DNA of 64,000 nt from Prescottella equi (lineage in GTDB: Bacteria; Actinomycetota; Actinomycetes; Mycobacteriales; Mycobacteriaceae): positions 496,001 to 560,000 of the forward strand of contig NZ_LWTX01000002.1 in the NCBI RefSeq assembly GCF_002094305.1. Reading direction: 5' to 3'. How positions within the stretch are numbered: position 1 is the first letter of the stretch; each line of letters starts with the position of its first letter. The position numbers were made by a program, and so were the translations under genes. The notes below the pieces were generated by a model that was given only the letters and a program-made list of their open reading frames with translations, was not told the origin of the DNA and searched no databases. This document shows, in pieces, positions 52,622-61,265 of this stretch.

Positions 52622-53530
52622 TCAGGGCTGTGCGGCGTAGGCGACGTCCACGTGGAACCGCTCGAATCCGAGGCGCTCGTACGTGTGCAGCGCGGCGGTG
52701 TTGTCGCCCTCGACGTACAGCAGCACGGTGCCCAGCCCACGGTCGCGCAGATGGTGCAGGCCGGCGAGCGTGAGCACTCGGCCCAGGCCCCGGCCCTGCG
52801 CGTCGGGGTCGATGCCGACCACGTACACCTCCCCCAGCGCGGGGTCGCCGTTCTCGGGCGCGTGCACCTTGGTCCAGTGGAAGCCTAGGAGACGATTCGT
52901 GTCCCCTTCCGACGGGAAGGCCAGGAACAGCCCCGCGGGATCGAACCACGGCTCGGCGCGACGCTCGTCGATCTCGCGCTGCGTCCACGTCCCCTGCTCG
53001 GGGTGCCACGCGAAGGCGGCCGCGTTGACGCGCAGCAACTCCGCGTCGTCCTCGGGTCCACGGTAGGTCCGCAGCGTGACGCCGTCCGGCACCACGACGT
53101 CGGGCAGGTCCGGGGTTGCGAGCGAGCGACGCAGCTGCAGCAGTTCCCGGGCGCCGGTGAGACCGAGCCGCCGCGCGACCGCGACCGCGGCAGGCAGGTT
53201 GCCGTGCGCCCACACCCGAGTGCCGGGTCCGCCCGCCTCGAGTACCGCGGCCACCAGTCGGCCACCGACACCGGCCCCGCGCTCGGCCGGGTCCACCACG
53301 ACCTCCGCCATGGCGGGATGGTCCCCGTGGCCGGGCTCGAGGTGCGCGTAGCCCACCGGACGGTTTTCCACCGTGCAGACCAGGTGTCGGGACGGACCGT
53401 CGGCCGCCAGCGCATGCACCGCCTGTTCCGAGATCGGCGCGGTGCCGTCGGCCACGGTGGCACGGGCAATCATCGCCCGAACCGCCTCGACCGGCGGTGA
53501 ATCGATCCAGTCGAGCTGCTGCACGGTCAT
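52622..53530 (-). CDS. mshD: mycothiol synthase
   Basis: 302 residues made of two GNAT acetyltransferase domains. The C-terminal active domain has DPDAQGRGLGRVLTLAGLHH and YVEGDNTAALHTYERLGF. It makes the last step of mycothiol, the actinobacterial thiol buffer, from acetyl-CoA and Cys-GlcN-Ins. It follows glnR with stop and start adjacent (53531/53530), as in mycobacteria. Confidence 0.95.
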   Translation of the reverse strand: MTVQQLDWIDSPPVEAVRAMIARATVADGTAPISEQAVHALAADGPSRHLVCTVENRPVGYAHLEPGHGDHPAMAEVVVDPAERGAGVGGRLVAAVLEAGGPGTRVWAHGNLPAAVAVARRLGLTGARELLQLRRSLATPDLPDVVVPDGVTLRTYRGPEDDAELLRVNAAAFAWHPEQGTWTQREIDERRAEPWFDPAGLFLAFPSEGDTNRLLGFHWTKVHAPENGDPALGEVYVVGIDPDAQGRGLGRVLTLAGLHHLRDRGLGTVLLYVEGDNTAALHTYERLGFERFHVDVAYAAQP

Positions 53531-54292
53531 CTAGTACGCCGATCCGTTGGTAGGGGTGAGATCCGTGTCGTCGGTGTCCTCCGCCTCGCCCGCATCGCCG
53601 ACGGGTCCGCCCCGGCCGGCGTTCCGCGCCGGGCGGACCGCCTTGTAACCGACGTTGCGGACGGTGCCGATCAGCGACTCGTACTCGGAGCCGAGCTTGG
53701 CGCGTAGTCGTCGCACGTGGACGTCGACGGTTCGGGTGCCACCGAAGAAGTCGTAACCCCACACCTCCTGCAGCAACTGGGCGCGGGTGAAGACCCGGCC
53801 GGCGTGCTGTGCGAGGTACTTCAGGAGCTCGAACTCCTTGTAAGTCAAATCGAGGGGACGTCCCCGCAGTCGCGCGGTGTACGTCCCCTCGTCGATCACG
53901 AGCTCTCCGAGCGTGATCTTGCCGGTGGCCTCGGGACTGGCCACCCCGCCGTTGCGGCCGACCAGCAACCGCAGTCGCGCGTCGAGTTCCGCGGGCCCGG
54001 TCGACGGCAACAGGATGTCGTCGAGCCCCCAGTCGGAGTTCACCGCGACAAGGCCGCCCTCGGTGAGTACGGCCACGACCGGAATCGCCGATCCTGTGCT
54101 GCCGAGTAGTCGGCACAGGCCGCGGGCTGCGGCCAGGTCGCTACGGGCGTCGACGAGTGCCACATCCGCGGCGCCGGCCTCGAGCAGCGACGAAACCTCT
54201 GTCGGAGCGGGGCGCACGGAATGGGACAGCAATGCCAACGAGGGCAGCACCGTATCGGGATTGGGGTCGGAGGTCAGAAGCAGCAGCTCCAC
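53531..54292 (-). CDS. glnR: nitrogen-response winged-helix regulator GlnR
   Basis: 253 residues. A degenerate receiver domain (1-110) is followed by an OmpR-type winged helix ([20 protein letters not shown] and [16 protein letters not shown]). The aspartate near residue 49 (VALVDARSD) is the expected position for GlnR, which acts as a dimer without usual phosphorylation. GTG 54292 has GGGAGG. A variable acidic tail follows. The neighbour mshD is as in M. tuberculosis (Rv0818-Rv0819). Confidence 0.9.
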   Translation of the reverse strand: MELLLLTSDPNPDTVLPSLALLSHSVRPAPTEVSSLLEAGAADVALVDARSDLAAARGLCRLLGSTGSAIPVVAVLTEGGLVAVNSDWGLDDILLPSTGPAELDARLRLLVGRNGGVASPEATGKITLGELVIDEGTYTARLRGRPLDLTYKEFELLKYLAQHAGRVFTRAQLLQEVWGYDFFGGTRTVDVHVRRLRAKLGSEYESLIGTVRNVGYKAVRPARNAGRGGPVGDAGEAEDTDDTDLTPTNGSAY

Positions 54293-54433
54293 TCAACCTC
54301 CCTCTCTGCGTCGCGAGTGCCGACGCAGGGGCCGACACCGAGTGGACCGACGTTCATGTTTCGGGGACAGATTAGCGCGAGGTCAGGCAGGACCGTCGCA
54401 CCGGTGCCCGACGGACTCGGTAAGAATGGTGAG

Positions 54434-55219
54434 GTGCGCAAACTCATCATCGGCCTGGTGTGCCTCGTCGGACTCGCCGTCGTCGTCGATTTCGGCGCCG
54501 CCGCCTACTCCGAGTTCCGGGTTTCGCGCGCGCTGCGGGAGGGCGGCTCGCTCAACGCGGACCCCGAGGTGACCATCCACGGATTCCCCTTCCTCACACA
54601 GGCGTGGAACGGGAAGTACGACAACGTCGAGATCCGGGCGCAGCAGGTCGAGGCCGACATGATCGGAGAGGTCACGATCGAGGCGTCCCTGAAGGGAGTG
54701 GTCGTCCCGGCGTCCGCGCTGCTCGACGGCTCGGTGCAGACCGTCCCGGTGGATTACCTCGACGGCCGGATGAAGATCGACGCCACCGACCTCGGCAAGT
54801 TCCTCGGCATCCCGGACCTGCAGGTTTCCGCTCCGCCGGCGAGCAAGTCCGACGGCACCGGTGGTTCCGGCGGATCGGGTTCGACCACCGACGACGGCGG
54901 CATCGTCCTCACCGGCACGGTTCCGGTCGGTCCGCTGCAGACCACGGTGAGTGTGCAGGCCGACCTGGTACTGCGGGGCGAGCAGCTGATGATCGTGGCC
55001 ACCGACTTCAACTTCGGCCCCGAGGGCGAGGCCGAGTTCACGGTGCCGGCCCCGTTGCGCCAGCAGGTGCTCGACCGCTTCACCAAGACGATCGACCCGC
55101 AGTCGCTGCCGTTCGGCATCATGCCCACCGAGGTGTACGCGCAGGGTTCGCAGATCGTCGTCGAGGGCACCGGCGAGAACCTCGTCATCAACCTCGACGA
55201 ACTGCAGGCGCAGCTGTGA
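54434..55219 (+). CDS. lmeA: LmeA-like DUF2993 protein (lipomannan elongation factor)
   Basis: 261 residues. An N-terminal signal or anchor (LIIGLVCLVGLAVVVDFG) is followed by the DUF2993 lipid-binding beta fold, with a Gly/Ser-rich insertion (SDGTGGSGGSGSTTD) near the middle. The mycobacterial orthologue (Rv0817c) helps mannan elongation of lipomannan in the periplasm. GTG 54434 starts the frame. Its stop overlaps the thiX start by four bases. Confidence 0.85.
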   Translation: MRKLIIGLVCLVGLAVVVDFGAAAYSEFRVSRALREGGSLNADPEVTIHGFPFLTQAWNGKYDNVEIRAQQVEADMIGEVTIEASLKGVVVPASALLDGSVQTVPVDYLDGRMKIDATDLGKFLGIPDLQVSAPPASKSDGTGGSGGSGSTTDDGGIVLTGTVPVGPLQTTVSVQADLVLRGEQLMIVATDFNFGPEGEAEFTVPAPLRQQVLDRFTKTIDPQSLPFGIMPTEVYAQGSQIVVEGTGENLVINLDELQAQL

Positions 55220-55689
55220 CCGCGCTGATCATCCTCGTCGTGGCGATCGCCGCGACCGTGGCCGTCGGGCTGATACTGCAGTCCCGCGCCGGCAAGGTGC
55301 GTGCCACGGCCCCGGCCGCCACCGCAGCCGTCGACGACGAGCGGGCGACGCAGCTCGCGGCCGCCGGTGTCACCGCGACTGGACGCCCGATCGTGCTGCA
55401 CTTCTCGGCCGACTGGTGCGGCCCGTGTGCTGCCGTACGCCGCGTGGTCGGACAGGTCCTCGCCCGATTCGAGGCGGACCCCGACGGCACCCCGGCCGCC
55501 ACCGAGGTGGAGGTCGACATCGACGAACATCCCGCTCTGGCAAAAACTCTCGGCGTCCTGTCGCTGCCCACGACGTTCATCCTCGACGGCGCGCTCACCG
55601 AGCGGTTCCGCATCTCGGGTGTGCCGTCCGCACCGGACCTCGAGACCGCACTCGCACCCCTGCTCGAAACCGGGCGCCCCAATTCCTGA
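55216..55689 (+). CDS. thiX: membrane-anchored thioredoxin-like protein
   Basis: 157 residues: an N-terminal membrane helix (ALIILVVAIAATVAVGLIL), then a thioredoxin fold with active site WCGPC and cis-proline LSLPTTFIL. It acts on the outer face of the membrane. GTG 55216 overlaps the lmeA stop (GTGA). The same pair occurs in M. tuberculosis. Confidence 0.9.
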   Translation: MTALIILVVAIAATVAVGLILQSRAGKVRATAPAATAAVDDERATQLAAAGVTATGRPIVLHFSADWCGPCAAVRRVVGQVLARFEADPDGTPAATEVEVDIDEHPALAKTLGVLSLPTTFILDGALTERFRISGVPSAPDLETALAPLLETGRPNS

Positions 55690-55711
55690 AAAACCGGGTA
55701 CGCTGCACCAC

Positions 55712-55798
55712 GTGTACGCCAACCATGAGCTGATGCTCACCCGTCGCCGCGCAGTCGATCTGTGCCGCCTCGGTGGTTGTTGCTGTCCCTGCTGCTGA
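55712..55798 (+). CDS. polycysteine leaderless leader peptide (cysteine attenuator)
   Basis: 28 codons from GTG 55712, ending CRLGGCCCPCC before TGA 55796-55798: six cysteines, five of them in the last six codons. A -10 box TACGCT (55699-55704) lies 7 bases before the GTG, so transcription should start at the GTG and the ORF be leaderless. Polycysteine leaderless ORFs in front of the same sulfur operon control it by cysteine-dependent attenuation in mycobacteria (known). An internal ATG at 55733 is a less likely start. Confidence 0.82.
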   Translation: MYANHELMLTRRRAVDLCRLGGCCCPCC

Positions 55799-55941
55799 TC
55801 ACGCAGACGGCTGTCTTCTTCTCTTCGCCCAGCGTCTCTCGCTGCGACCCCCGTCCGTGATCGGTGAATCCCCGAGTCCGGTCCCTGCCGCATCTCCACG
55901 TCGGCACGTCAACAATCGGTAGTCCGCAGGAGCACCCCACA

Positions 55942-56415
55942 ATGGCAACTCCCACGTCCACGCACCCGGCCCAGCAGGTCGACGTCCGCGGTCCGCGCTT
56001 CGCCGCGTGGGTCACGACCGGCGTCCTCGTCCTCGTGCTGTTGCTCTCGACCGTCTCCACTCTCGCCGCCGGCCTGCTGCTCACCGCGCAGGCCGTGGTG
56101 TTCGCGATCGGCGCTGTCGCCGGACCGCGCCGCAGCCCGTACGGCCAACTCTTCGCCGCGTTCGTCGCGCCGCGGCTGAGCCCGACGGTCGAGCGCGAGC
56201 CCGTCGCCCCACTGCGGTTCGCGCAGGGCGTCGGGCTGACCTTCGCCGCCGTCGGCGCGGTTGCCTTCCTGCTCGGCGCGGGCATCGTCGGCGGCATCGC
56301 GACCGGGTTCGCCCTGTTCGCCGCCCTGCTCAACGCCGCCTTCGGCATCTGCCTCGGCTGCCAGATCTATCCGCTGGTCGCGCGTCTGCGCGGCGGCACA
56401 CCCAGCGCAGCCTGA
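55942..56415 (+). CDS. DUF4395 membrane protein of the sulfur operon
   Basis: 157 residues with four membrane helices and a conserved Cys pair (FGICLGCQIY) near the C terminus. It follows the leader peptide and precedes the rhodanese gene; the order matches M. smegmatis. A role in thiosulfate or sulfide handling is inferred. ATG 55942 has AGGAG 11 bases upstream. Confidence 0.85.
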   Translation: MATPTSTHPAQQVDVRGPRFAAWVTTGVLVLVLLLSTVSTLAAGLLLTAQAVVFAIGAVAGPRRSPYGQLFAAFVAPRLSPTVEREPVAPLRFAQGVGLTFAAVGAVAFLLGAGIVGGIATGFALFAALLNAAFGICLGCQIYPLVARLRGGTPSAA

Positions 56416-56516
56416 CCACCGACCCCGTCTCCACCGTGCGGGACCGTGCTCGCACCGGTCCCGTCCGCCTCGCTCCACGCATTCACACCCGCGCTCCATC
56501 ATCGAAAGGACACTTC

Positions 56517-57350
56517 ATGGCTCGCTCCGACGTCCTGGTCTCGGCAGACTGGGCAGAGCAGAACCTCGATGCTCCCAAGACCGTCTTCATCGAGGTCGAC
56601 GAGGACACCGCCGCATACGACGCCAGCCACATCGAGGGCGCGATCAAGCTCGACTGGCGCAAGGACCTGCAGGACGGCGTCCGCCGCGACTTCCTGAACC
56701 AGGAGCAGTTCTCTGCACTGCTGTCCGCCAAGGGCGTCGCGAACGACGACACCGTGGTCCTCTACGGCGGCAACAACAACTGGTTCGCGGCCTACGCGTA
56801 CTGGTACTTCAAGCTGTACGGCCACCAGGACGTCAAGCTGATCGACGGCGGCCGCAAGAAGTGGGAGCTCGACGGCCGTCCGCTGTCGAAAGAGACCGTC
56901 ACCCGCCCGGCCACCGAGTACAAGGCCGCAGCGCCCGACACCTCGATCCGCGCCTTCCGCGACGACGTGATCGCCGCGATCGGTTCCGCGAACCTGGTGG
57001 ACGTCCGCTCCCCCGACGAGTACTCGGGCAAGATCCTCGCGCCGGCGCACCTGCCGCAGGAACAGGCTCAGCAGCGTGGCCACGTCCCCGGCGCCATCAA
57101 CATCCCGTGGAGCACCACCGCCAACGAGGACGGCACCTTCAAGTCGGACGCCGACCTCGAGAAGCTCTACGCGGACAAGGGATTCGACGAGACCAAGGAC
57201 ACCATCGCCTACTGCCGTATCGGCGAGCGCTCGAGCCACACCTGGTTCGTGCTGCAGGAGATCCTCGGTAAGCAGAACGTCAAGAACTACGACGGCAGCT
57301 GGGTCGAGTACGGCTCGCTGGTCGGCGCACCGATCGAGTTGGGAGCATAA
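56517..57350 (+). CDS. cysA2: thiosulfate sulfurtransferase (rhodanese)
   Basis: 277 residues, two rhodanese domains. The catalytic cysteine is in YCRIGERSSHTW of the second domain. It moves sulfane sulfur from thiosulfate to an acceptor. The name follows the mycobacterial CysA2/SseA proteins. ATG 56517 with GAAAGGA. It is co-transcribed with sseC, 5 bases apart. Confidence 0.92.
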   Translation: MARSDVLVSADWAEQNLDAPKTVFIEVDEDTAAYDASHIEGAIKLDWRKDLQDGVRRDFLNQEQFSALLSAKGVANDDTVVLYGGNNNWFAAYAYWYFKLYGHQDVKLIDGGRKKWELDGRPLSKETVTRPATEYKAAAPDTSIRAFRDDVIAAIGSANLVDVRSPDEYSGKILAPAHLPQEQAQQRGHVPGAINIPWSTTANEDGTFKSDADLEKLYADKGFDETKDTIAYCRIGERSSHTWFVLQEILGKQNVKNYDGSWVEYGSLVGAPIELGA

Positions 57351-57355
57351 GGAAA

Positions 57356-57661
57356 ATGTGCGGAGCACCTGTTCAGACCCAGACCCTGCCCGCGGGCGTG
57401 AACGTCGAGAAGGAAACCGTCATCACCGGCCGCGTGCTGGCCGCTGACGGCCAGCCGGTGGGTGGCGCGTTCGTCCGCCTGCTCGACGGCACCGACGAGT
57501 TCACCGCCGAGGTCGTCGCGTCCGCGACCGGCGACTTCCGCTTCTTCGCCGCGCCCGGCACCTGGAAGGTCCGCGCCCTGTCGAGCACCGGCAACGGCGA
57601 CGTGACGATCACCCCGGACAGCGCCGGCGTCTACGCCGTCGACGTGACGGTCGCGAAGTAG
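57356..57661 (+). CDS. sseC: DUF1416 protein SseC
   Basis: 101 residues, beta-rich, opening MCGAPVQTQTLPAGVNVEKE. It is always found after the rhodanese in actinobacteria and is thought to support sulfur transfer. The N-terminal Cys2 is conserved. ATG 57356 follows AAGGAAA. Confidence 0.9.
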   Translation: MCGAPVQTQTLPAGVNVEKETVITGRVLAADGQPVGGAFVRLLDGTDEFTAEVVASATGDFRFFAAPGTWKVRALSSTGNGDVTITPDSAGVYAVDVTVAK

Positions 57662-57679
57662 GTCGTTCGACACCAGATA

Positions 57680-57719
57680 CGAAAGGGGCGCCACTCCACT
57701 CGGAGTGGCGCCCCTTTCG
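57680..57719. terminator. terminator of the sulfur operon
   Basis: CGAAAGGGGCGCCACTCC pairs perfectly with GGAGTGGCGCCCCTTTCG around ACTC. The 18-base stem also faces the convergent cutinase gene. Confidence 0.88.
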
Positions 57720-57723
57720 TCGC

Positions 57724-58950
57724 CTAGGCGCCACCGCGTGGCAGTCCGTCGATCCACTCGGCAACCCGTTCGCTGTCGCCGAGGAGCGGTGCGGGGCCGG
57801 GAAGCCAGTAGAGGACGTGCTGGAGCGGTCCGAGGAACAGGTACGGCTTGACGATGAGATCGACGATGCCGCGGTTGTCCTCGAGGAATCCCGCTCCTTC
57901 GGCGCCGAGCTTGGCCCGGACCACGTCGACCCCCGGTCCACGCGCCCAGGCATCCAGTGCCGCAATGCGTTCCGGTGTCGCTGCCGCCATCGCGGCATCG
58001 TCACGGTAGGTCTGGTCGGCGACGGTTCGCAGCACGTCGAGCAGCGACTCGTCGGAGGTGAACCAGTCCTCGCGGGTGACGATATGGGCGATCGCGCGCG
58101 CCGACATGTCGGATGCCACGCGACCGAAGTCGGCGAACGTCTGCACCGGGTTCACGATCGTGAACCGCACCTGTCCGAGCACACCGAGCGCGAGTTCGAG
58201 CAGCGCGATGTCCGGCGGGGCGTCACACGCGATGTCCATCGGACGGCAGTCGTAGAGGATCCGGCCGGCGAGCGCGCCGTAATCGGCCGGCTCGGACGCC
58301 ATGAAGCCCCCGCCGGCCGGCCCGGACTCGCCGAGCGACGGCGTCCCGGCCGGGCGGTAGGGGTCTCCGACGAGCGCGACGCCTGCGATGTCGTCGGCAG
58401 TCACGGCTGCCGACGCGTCCCGGTGGCCGATGTCCCGGGCGACCCGTTCGGTGATCTCGGCGCCGACGCTGTAGCCGAGCAGGACGAACCGGGTCGCGGC
58501 GCCGCACTGCGCCTTCTTCTCGTCGAGTATCCGGTTCGCCGATGCCACGCCGGCGGCCACCGAGTCCTGGTATGTCGGCACGTCCGCCAGCAGTCCCACG
58601 CCGTAGGTCGACGGATAGGGCACGTACATCCACCCCACCGTGCCCGGCTGATCGCGGTTCGCCTGGCCGAGCGACACGGTGATCCGGTTCAGCCAGTTCG
58701 CCCCGGGCAGCTGGTTCATGTCTGCGAACGGGTCACGGTCCACGGTGGAATCACCGGCGCCCGACGCCGCGACCACCAGAAGGTCGGGGCACCCCGCACC
58801 GCCGTTGTTCGGGTCGACGACGGGCGCCCCGGCCGACCCCGGCGCCGACGACCCTTCCGCCGCCGCGACACCGCCGGACGCGAACAGGGTCGCGGCGGCG
58901 ACCAGCCCACCGAGAGCCGTTCCGATCATCCGCTCAACCCTGCGTCCCAT
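57724..58950 (-). CDS. secreted cutinase-family esterase
   Basis: 408 residues: signal peptide (MGRRVERMIGTALGGLVAAA, ending GGVAAA), then a cutinase domain with the nucleophile GYSVGAE and late Asp/His region. It is longer than simple cutinases because of a C-terminal extension (PERIAALDAWARGPGVDVVR). ATG 58950 is chosen for the signal peptide. It probably cleaves lipid esters in the envelope or medium. Confidence 0.85.
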   Translation of the reverse strand: MGRRVERMIGTALGGLVAAATLFASGGVAAAEGSSAPGSAGAPVVDPNNGGAGCPDLLVVAASGAGDSTVDRDPFADMNQLPGANWLNRITVSLGQANRDQPGTVGWMYVPYPSTYGVGLLADVPTYQDSVAAGVASANRILDEKKAQCGAATRFVLLGYSVGAEITERVARDIGHRDASAAVTADDIAGVALVGDPYRPAGTPSLGESGPAGGGFMASEPADYGALAGRILYDCRPMDIACDAPPDIALLELALGVLGQVRFTIVNPVQTFADFGRVASDMSARAIAHIVTREDWFTSDESLLDVLRTVADQTYRDDAAMAAATPERIAALDAWARGPGVDVVRAKLGAEGAGFLEDNRGIVDLIVKPYLFLGPLQHVLYWLPGPAPLLGDSERVAEWIDGLPRGGA

Positions 58951-59119
58951 CGACACCTCCGAACGTTCGCACCCAGTGCTGATCTTGTTCCGTTGGCGAT
59001 CCGGGAGCACCGTACTCCCGCCTAACGGGCGTCGAGCTCGATTCGGCCGGATCGATTCACCCGGCGGCACGGTCCCGTCCGATTTCGAACGCCGCGGGGG
59101 CGCGGTCTAAGATGAGCCC

Positions 59120-59218
59120 GTGGTCATCTTCTTCGAGGTTCTCCTGGTACTTGCCGCCATCCTGATCACCTGGTTCTCGCTGTACGTCGTGTACCGGCTG
59201 GTCACCGACAAGCCGTGA
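59120..59218 (+). CDS. 32-aa leaderless single-helix membrane peptide
   Basis: From GTG 59120 to TGA 59218: one membrane helix ([20 protein letters not shown]) and a short basic/polar tail RLVTDKP. A -10 box TAAGAT (59107-59112) lies 7 bases before the GTG, so it is probably leaderless. Its stop overlaps the start of the nitrobindin-like gene (GTGA, 59215-59218), implying coupling. Too short for usual gene callers. Function unknown. Confidence 0.72.
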   Translation: MVIFFEVLLVLAAILITWFSLYVVYRLVTDKP

Positions 59219-59913
59219 ATCAGGATCCCGGCGCAGGCGGTTCGCAGCCTGACGACACCGAGTCGCACGTAGTTCGTGGCAGCGGCGACCGGGCGGTCGC
59301 GGCTGCAGAAGAGCGTGCGAAGGAAACGGCGGGTCGCAACATCCCGACACTGCCCGATCTCCCCCTGCCCGAGGACACCGCGAATCTGCGGCTCGGGCCG
59401 GACCTCAACCCGGGAATGCTCGCGCTCCTGCCGCTCGTCGGCGTGTGGCGGGGCGAGGGCGAGGGTCACGATGCGGAGAGCGGCGACGACTACCCGTTCG
59501 GCCAGCAGATCGTCGTGTCGCACGACGGTGGCAACTACCTGGTCTGGGAGTCCCGCACGTGGCGTCTGGACGCGGACGGCGCCTATGTCGGCCCCGATCA
59601 GCGCGAGAGCGGCTACTGGCGCGTCGCCGGCGACGGTATCCCCGGTAGCACCAAGGAGGAAGTAGTAGAGCTCCTCCTCACGCACTCGTCCGGTGTCGTC
59701 GAACTGTTCTACGGCCAGGCCCTCACGCAGTCGTCGTGGGAACTCGCCACCGACGTCGTGATCCGTAGCGAGTCCGGCGAACTCATCGGCGGCGCCAAGC
59801 GTCTGTACGGCATCGTGGAGGGCGGCGATCTGGCGTACGTCGAAGAGCGCGTCGTCGCCGACGGGCCTCTCGCCCCGCGCTTCTCGGCACGACTCCAGCG
59901 TTACATCGGCTGA
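59215..59913 (+). CDS. nitrobindin-like / FABP-like protein (Rv0813c type)
   Basis: 232 residues: a disordered N terminus (1-45), then a ten-stranded beta barrel of the nitrobindin family ([29 protein letters not shown] and ESGYWRVAG). In haem-binding nitrobindins a His near the C terminus binds iron; here that stretch reads [10 protein letters not shown] without His, as in the fatty-acid-binding-like Rv0813c. GTG 59215 overlaps the small peptide's stop. It may bind a lipid rather than haem. Confidence 0.85.
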   Translation: MNQDPGAGGSQPDDTESHVVRGSGDRAVAAAEERAKETAGRNIPTLPDLPLPEDTANLRLGPDLNPGMLALLPLVGVWRGEGEGHDAESGDDYPFGQQIVVSHDGGNYLVWESRTWRLDADGAYVGPDQRESGYWRVAGDGIPGSTKEEVVELLLTHSSGVVELFYGQALTQSSWELATDVVIRSESGELIGGAKRLYGIVEGGDLAYVEERVVADGPLAPRFSARLQRYIG

Positions 59914-59929
59914 CCCCCGAACGACAGCG

Positions 59930-59965
59930 ACCCCCGGGCCCGTCCACGTGACGAAGCCCGGGGGG
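59930..59965 (+). terminator. terminator of the nitrobindin-like gene
   Basis: CCCCCGGGC (59931-59939) pairs with GCCCGGGGG (59956-59964); TTCGTCG follows. Confidence 0.65.
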
Positions 59966-60209
59966 TTCGTCGTTCGTGGAGTTCCGGCCTGGACGTGGCC
60001 GGAGGGCTCGGGGGTCGGGTAGCTGTCTGGGATTCGCCAGCCGCGCTGCGGTCAGTGAACCCGAAAAGCATCGTGGCTAGCGGACAGCCACCTCACGTGT
60101 CCGTTTGTCATTCAACTTCAGACCACCTCCTTCCTCGTGTAGACCCGAAGCTACGCTCGACGGAAGCGCTCGGCAACGGATTATCCGGTGACGTGTTTCA
60201 CGCAGCGAA

Positions 60210-60244
60210 CGAGCCCCGCCCGGACAGTGCCGGGACGGGGCTCG
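60210..60244 (-). terminator. terminator of the secreted protein gene
   Basis: CGAGCCCCG-CCCGG pairs with CCGGG-ACGGGGCTCG with one bulge, 25 bases beyond the stop on the minus strand. Confidence 0.7.
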
Positions 60245-60268
60245 CGTGTGGTTCGGGTGGGACGGGTA

Positions 60269-60985
60269 CTAGCTCATGTTGCCGAGCACGTTGCCCAGGA
60301 TTCCGCCGACCACGTTGGAGATCGAACCCTGCGGGTCGGTCAGCGATCCGAAGACCTGGCCACCGATGCCCAGGTCCTCGAGGCTGCCCGAACCGGCCTC
60401 CACCGGGTTCGGCTGACGGACCGTGACACAGACGCCCATCGGGTTGATGTTCCAATCGCCGGCGGCGAGCAGGATGTTGGTGCCGGCGCCGCTGTCCAGC
60501 TTGCTGCCGACCACGGCGTCGTCCGGAACCTTGTACGTGGTCTCCAGGGCGATGACTCCGCCGCCCGCCGTGGTCCAACCGGCGCCCGTGGCCTTGACGG
60601 AATTGTTGCCGCGGACGACCGTGCCGGTCACGTCGTCCCACTGCTGACCGCCGAGAACCCACTTCACGTTCAGGCGGGCCTTCACGAGCTGGAAGCCCGC
60701 CGGATGGAAGTCGCGGATCTCGTTGACGAGCGCGCCCGAGCCGGAGACCTTGGTGAGGTAGGTGACGGTGTGCCCGGGAGCGGCGGTGCCGTCACCGACG
60801 ATCTCCTTGCTCACCGTGTACGGCGTCCCGAAGGAGCCCGCCCAACTGTCGGTGACCGACTGCTTGGTCGCACACGCCGGCGCGGCCTGCGCCGTGGAGG
60901 CTCCGAGTCCGACGGTGACGCCGGCGGCGAGGATCGCCATCGAGGCGGTGGCGGCGACGGCGTGTCGTAGCGAGCGACGTGACAT
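60269..60985 (-). CDS. secreted protein of unknown function, beta-rich
   Basis: 238 residues: signal peptide (1-35, ending STAQAAPA), then a beta-rich domain with two cysteines (APACATKQ and GVCVTVRQ) that could form a disulfide. The C-terminal tail is Gly/Asn rich (SISNVVGGILGNVLGNMS). I do not recognise the family by name; similar secreted proteins occur in several rhodococci and nocardiae, from memory. The gene is monocistronic. Confidence 0.75.
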   Translation of the reverse strand: MSRRSLRHAVAATASMAILAAGVTVGLGASTAQAAPACATKQSVTDSWAGSFGTPYTVSKEIVGDGTAAPGHTVTYLTKVSGSGALVNEIRDFHPAGFQLVKARLNVKWVLGGQQWDDVTGTVVRGNNSVKATGAGWTTAGGGVIALETTYKVPDDAVVGSKLDSGAGTNILLAAGDWNINPMGVCVTVRQPNPVEAGSGSLEDLGIGGQVFGSLTDPQGSISNVVGGILGNVLGNMS

Positions 60986-61115
60986 GAACAGCTCCGTTCA
61001 GTGGGTTGGGGGGCCAGCCTGAGGGGGAAGGTAGAACGCGTTTCAGTATCGAGTGCGCAACTCGGTCGAGTTGCCTATTTCGTCGTGAAGTCGATCACAT
61101 AGTAGCTAGTAATTC

Positions 61116-61127
61116 GGACGTACGTCC
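61116..61127. promoter_or_regulatory. palindrome GGACGTACGTCC upstream of the secreted protein
   Basis: A perfect 12-base palindrome 131 bases upstream of the secreted-protein start and about 140 downstream of cydC. A second one, GTGTTGCAACAC, is at 61219-61230. Either may be an operator; no binder is known. Confidence 0.35.
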
Positions 61128-61265
61128 AGAAAACTAGCACCGAGGTCGGGGGCACTTTTCGACGAATCGCCGCCCGTAACGCGAAGGAACGCACGAACGA
61201 TCACGGGATCACTAGAACGTGTTGCAACACAGACGGCCGCGCGGTGCAGTTCACATCGCCCGTGG

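Larger units (their letters stand above)
59914..60268. other. 355-base intergenic region with two facing terminators
   Basis: Contains a terminator for the nitrobindin-like gene (59930-59965) and one for the secreted protein (60210-60244). No gene is supported. Confidence 0.6.
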
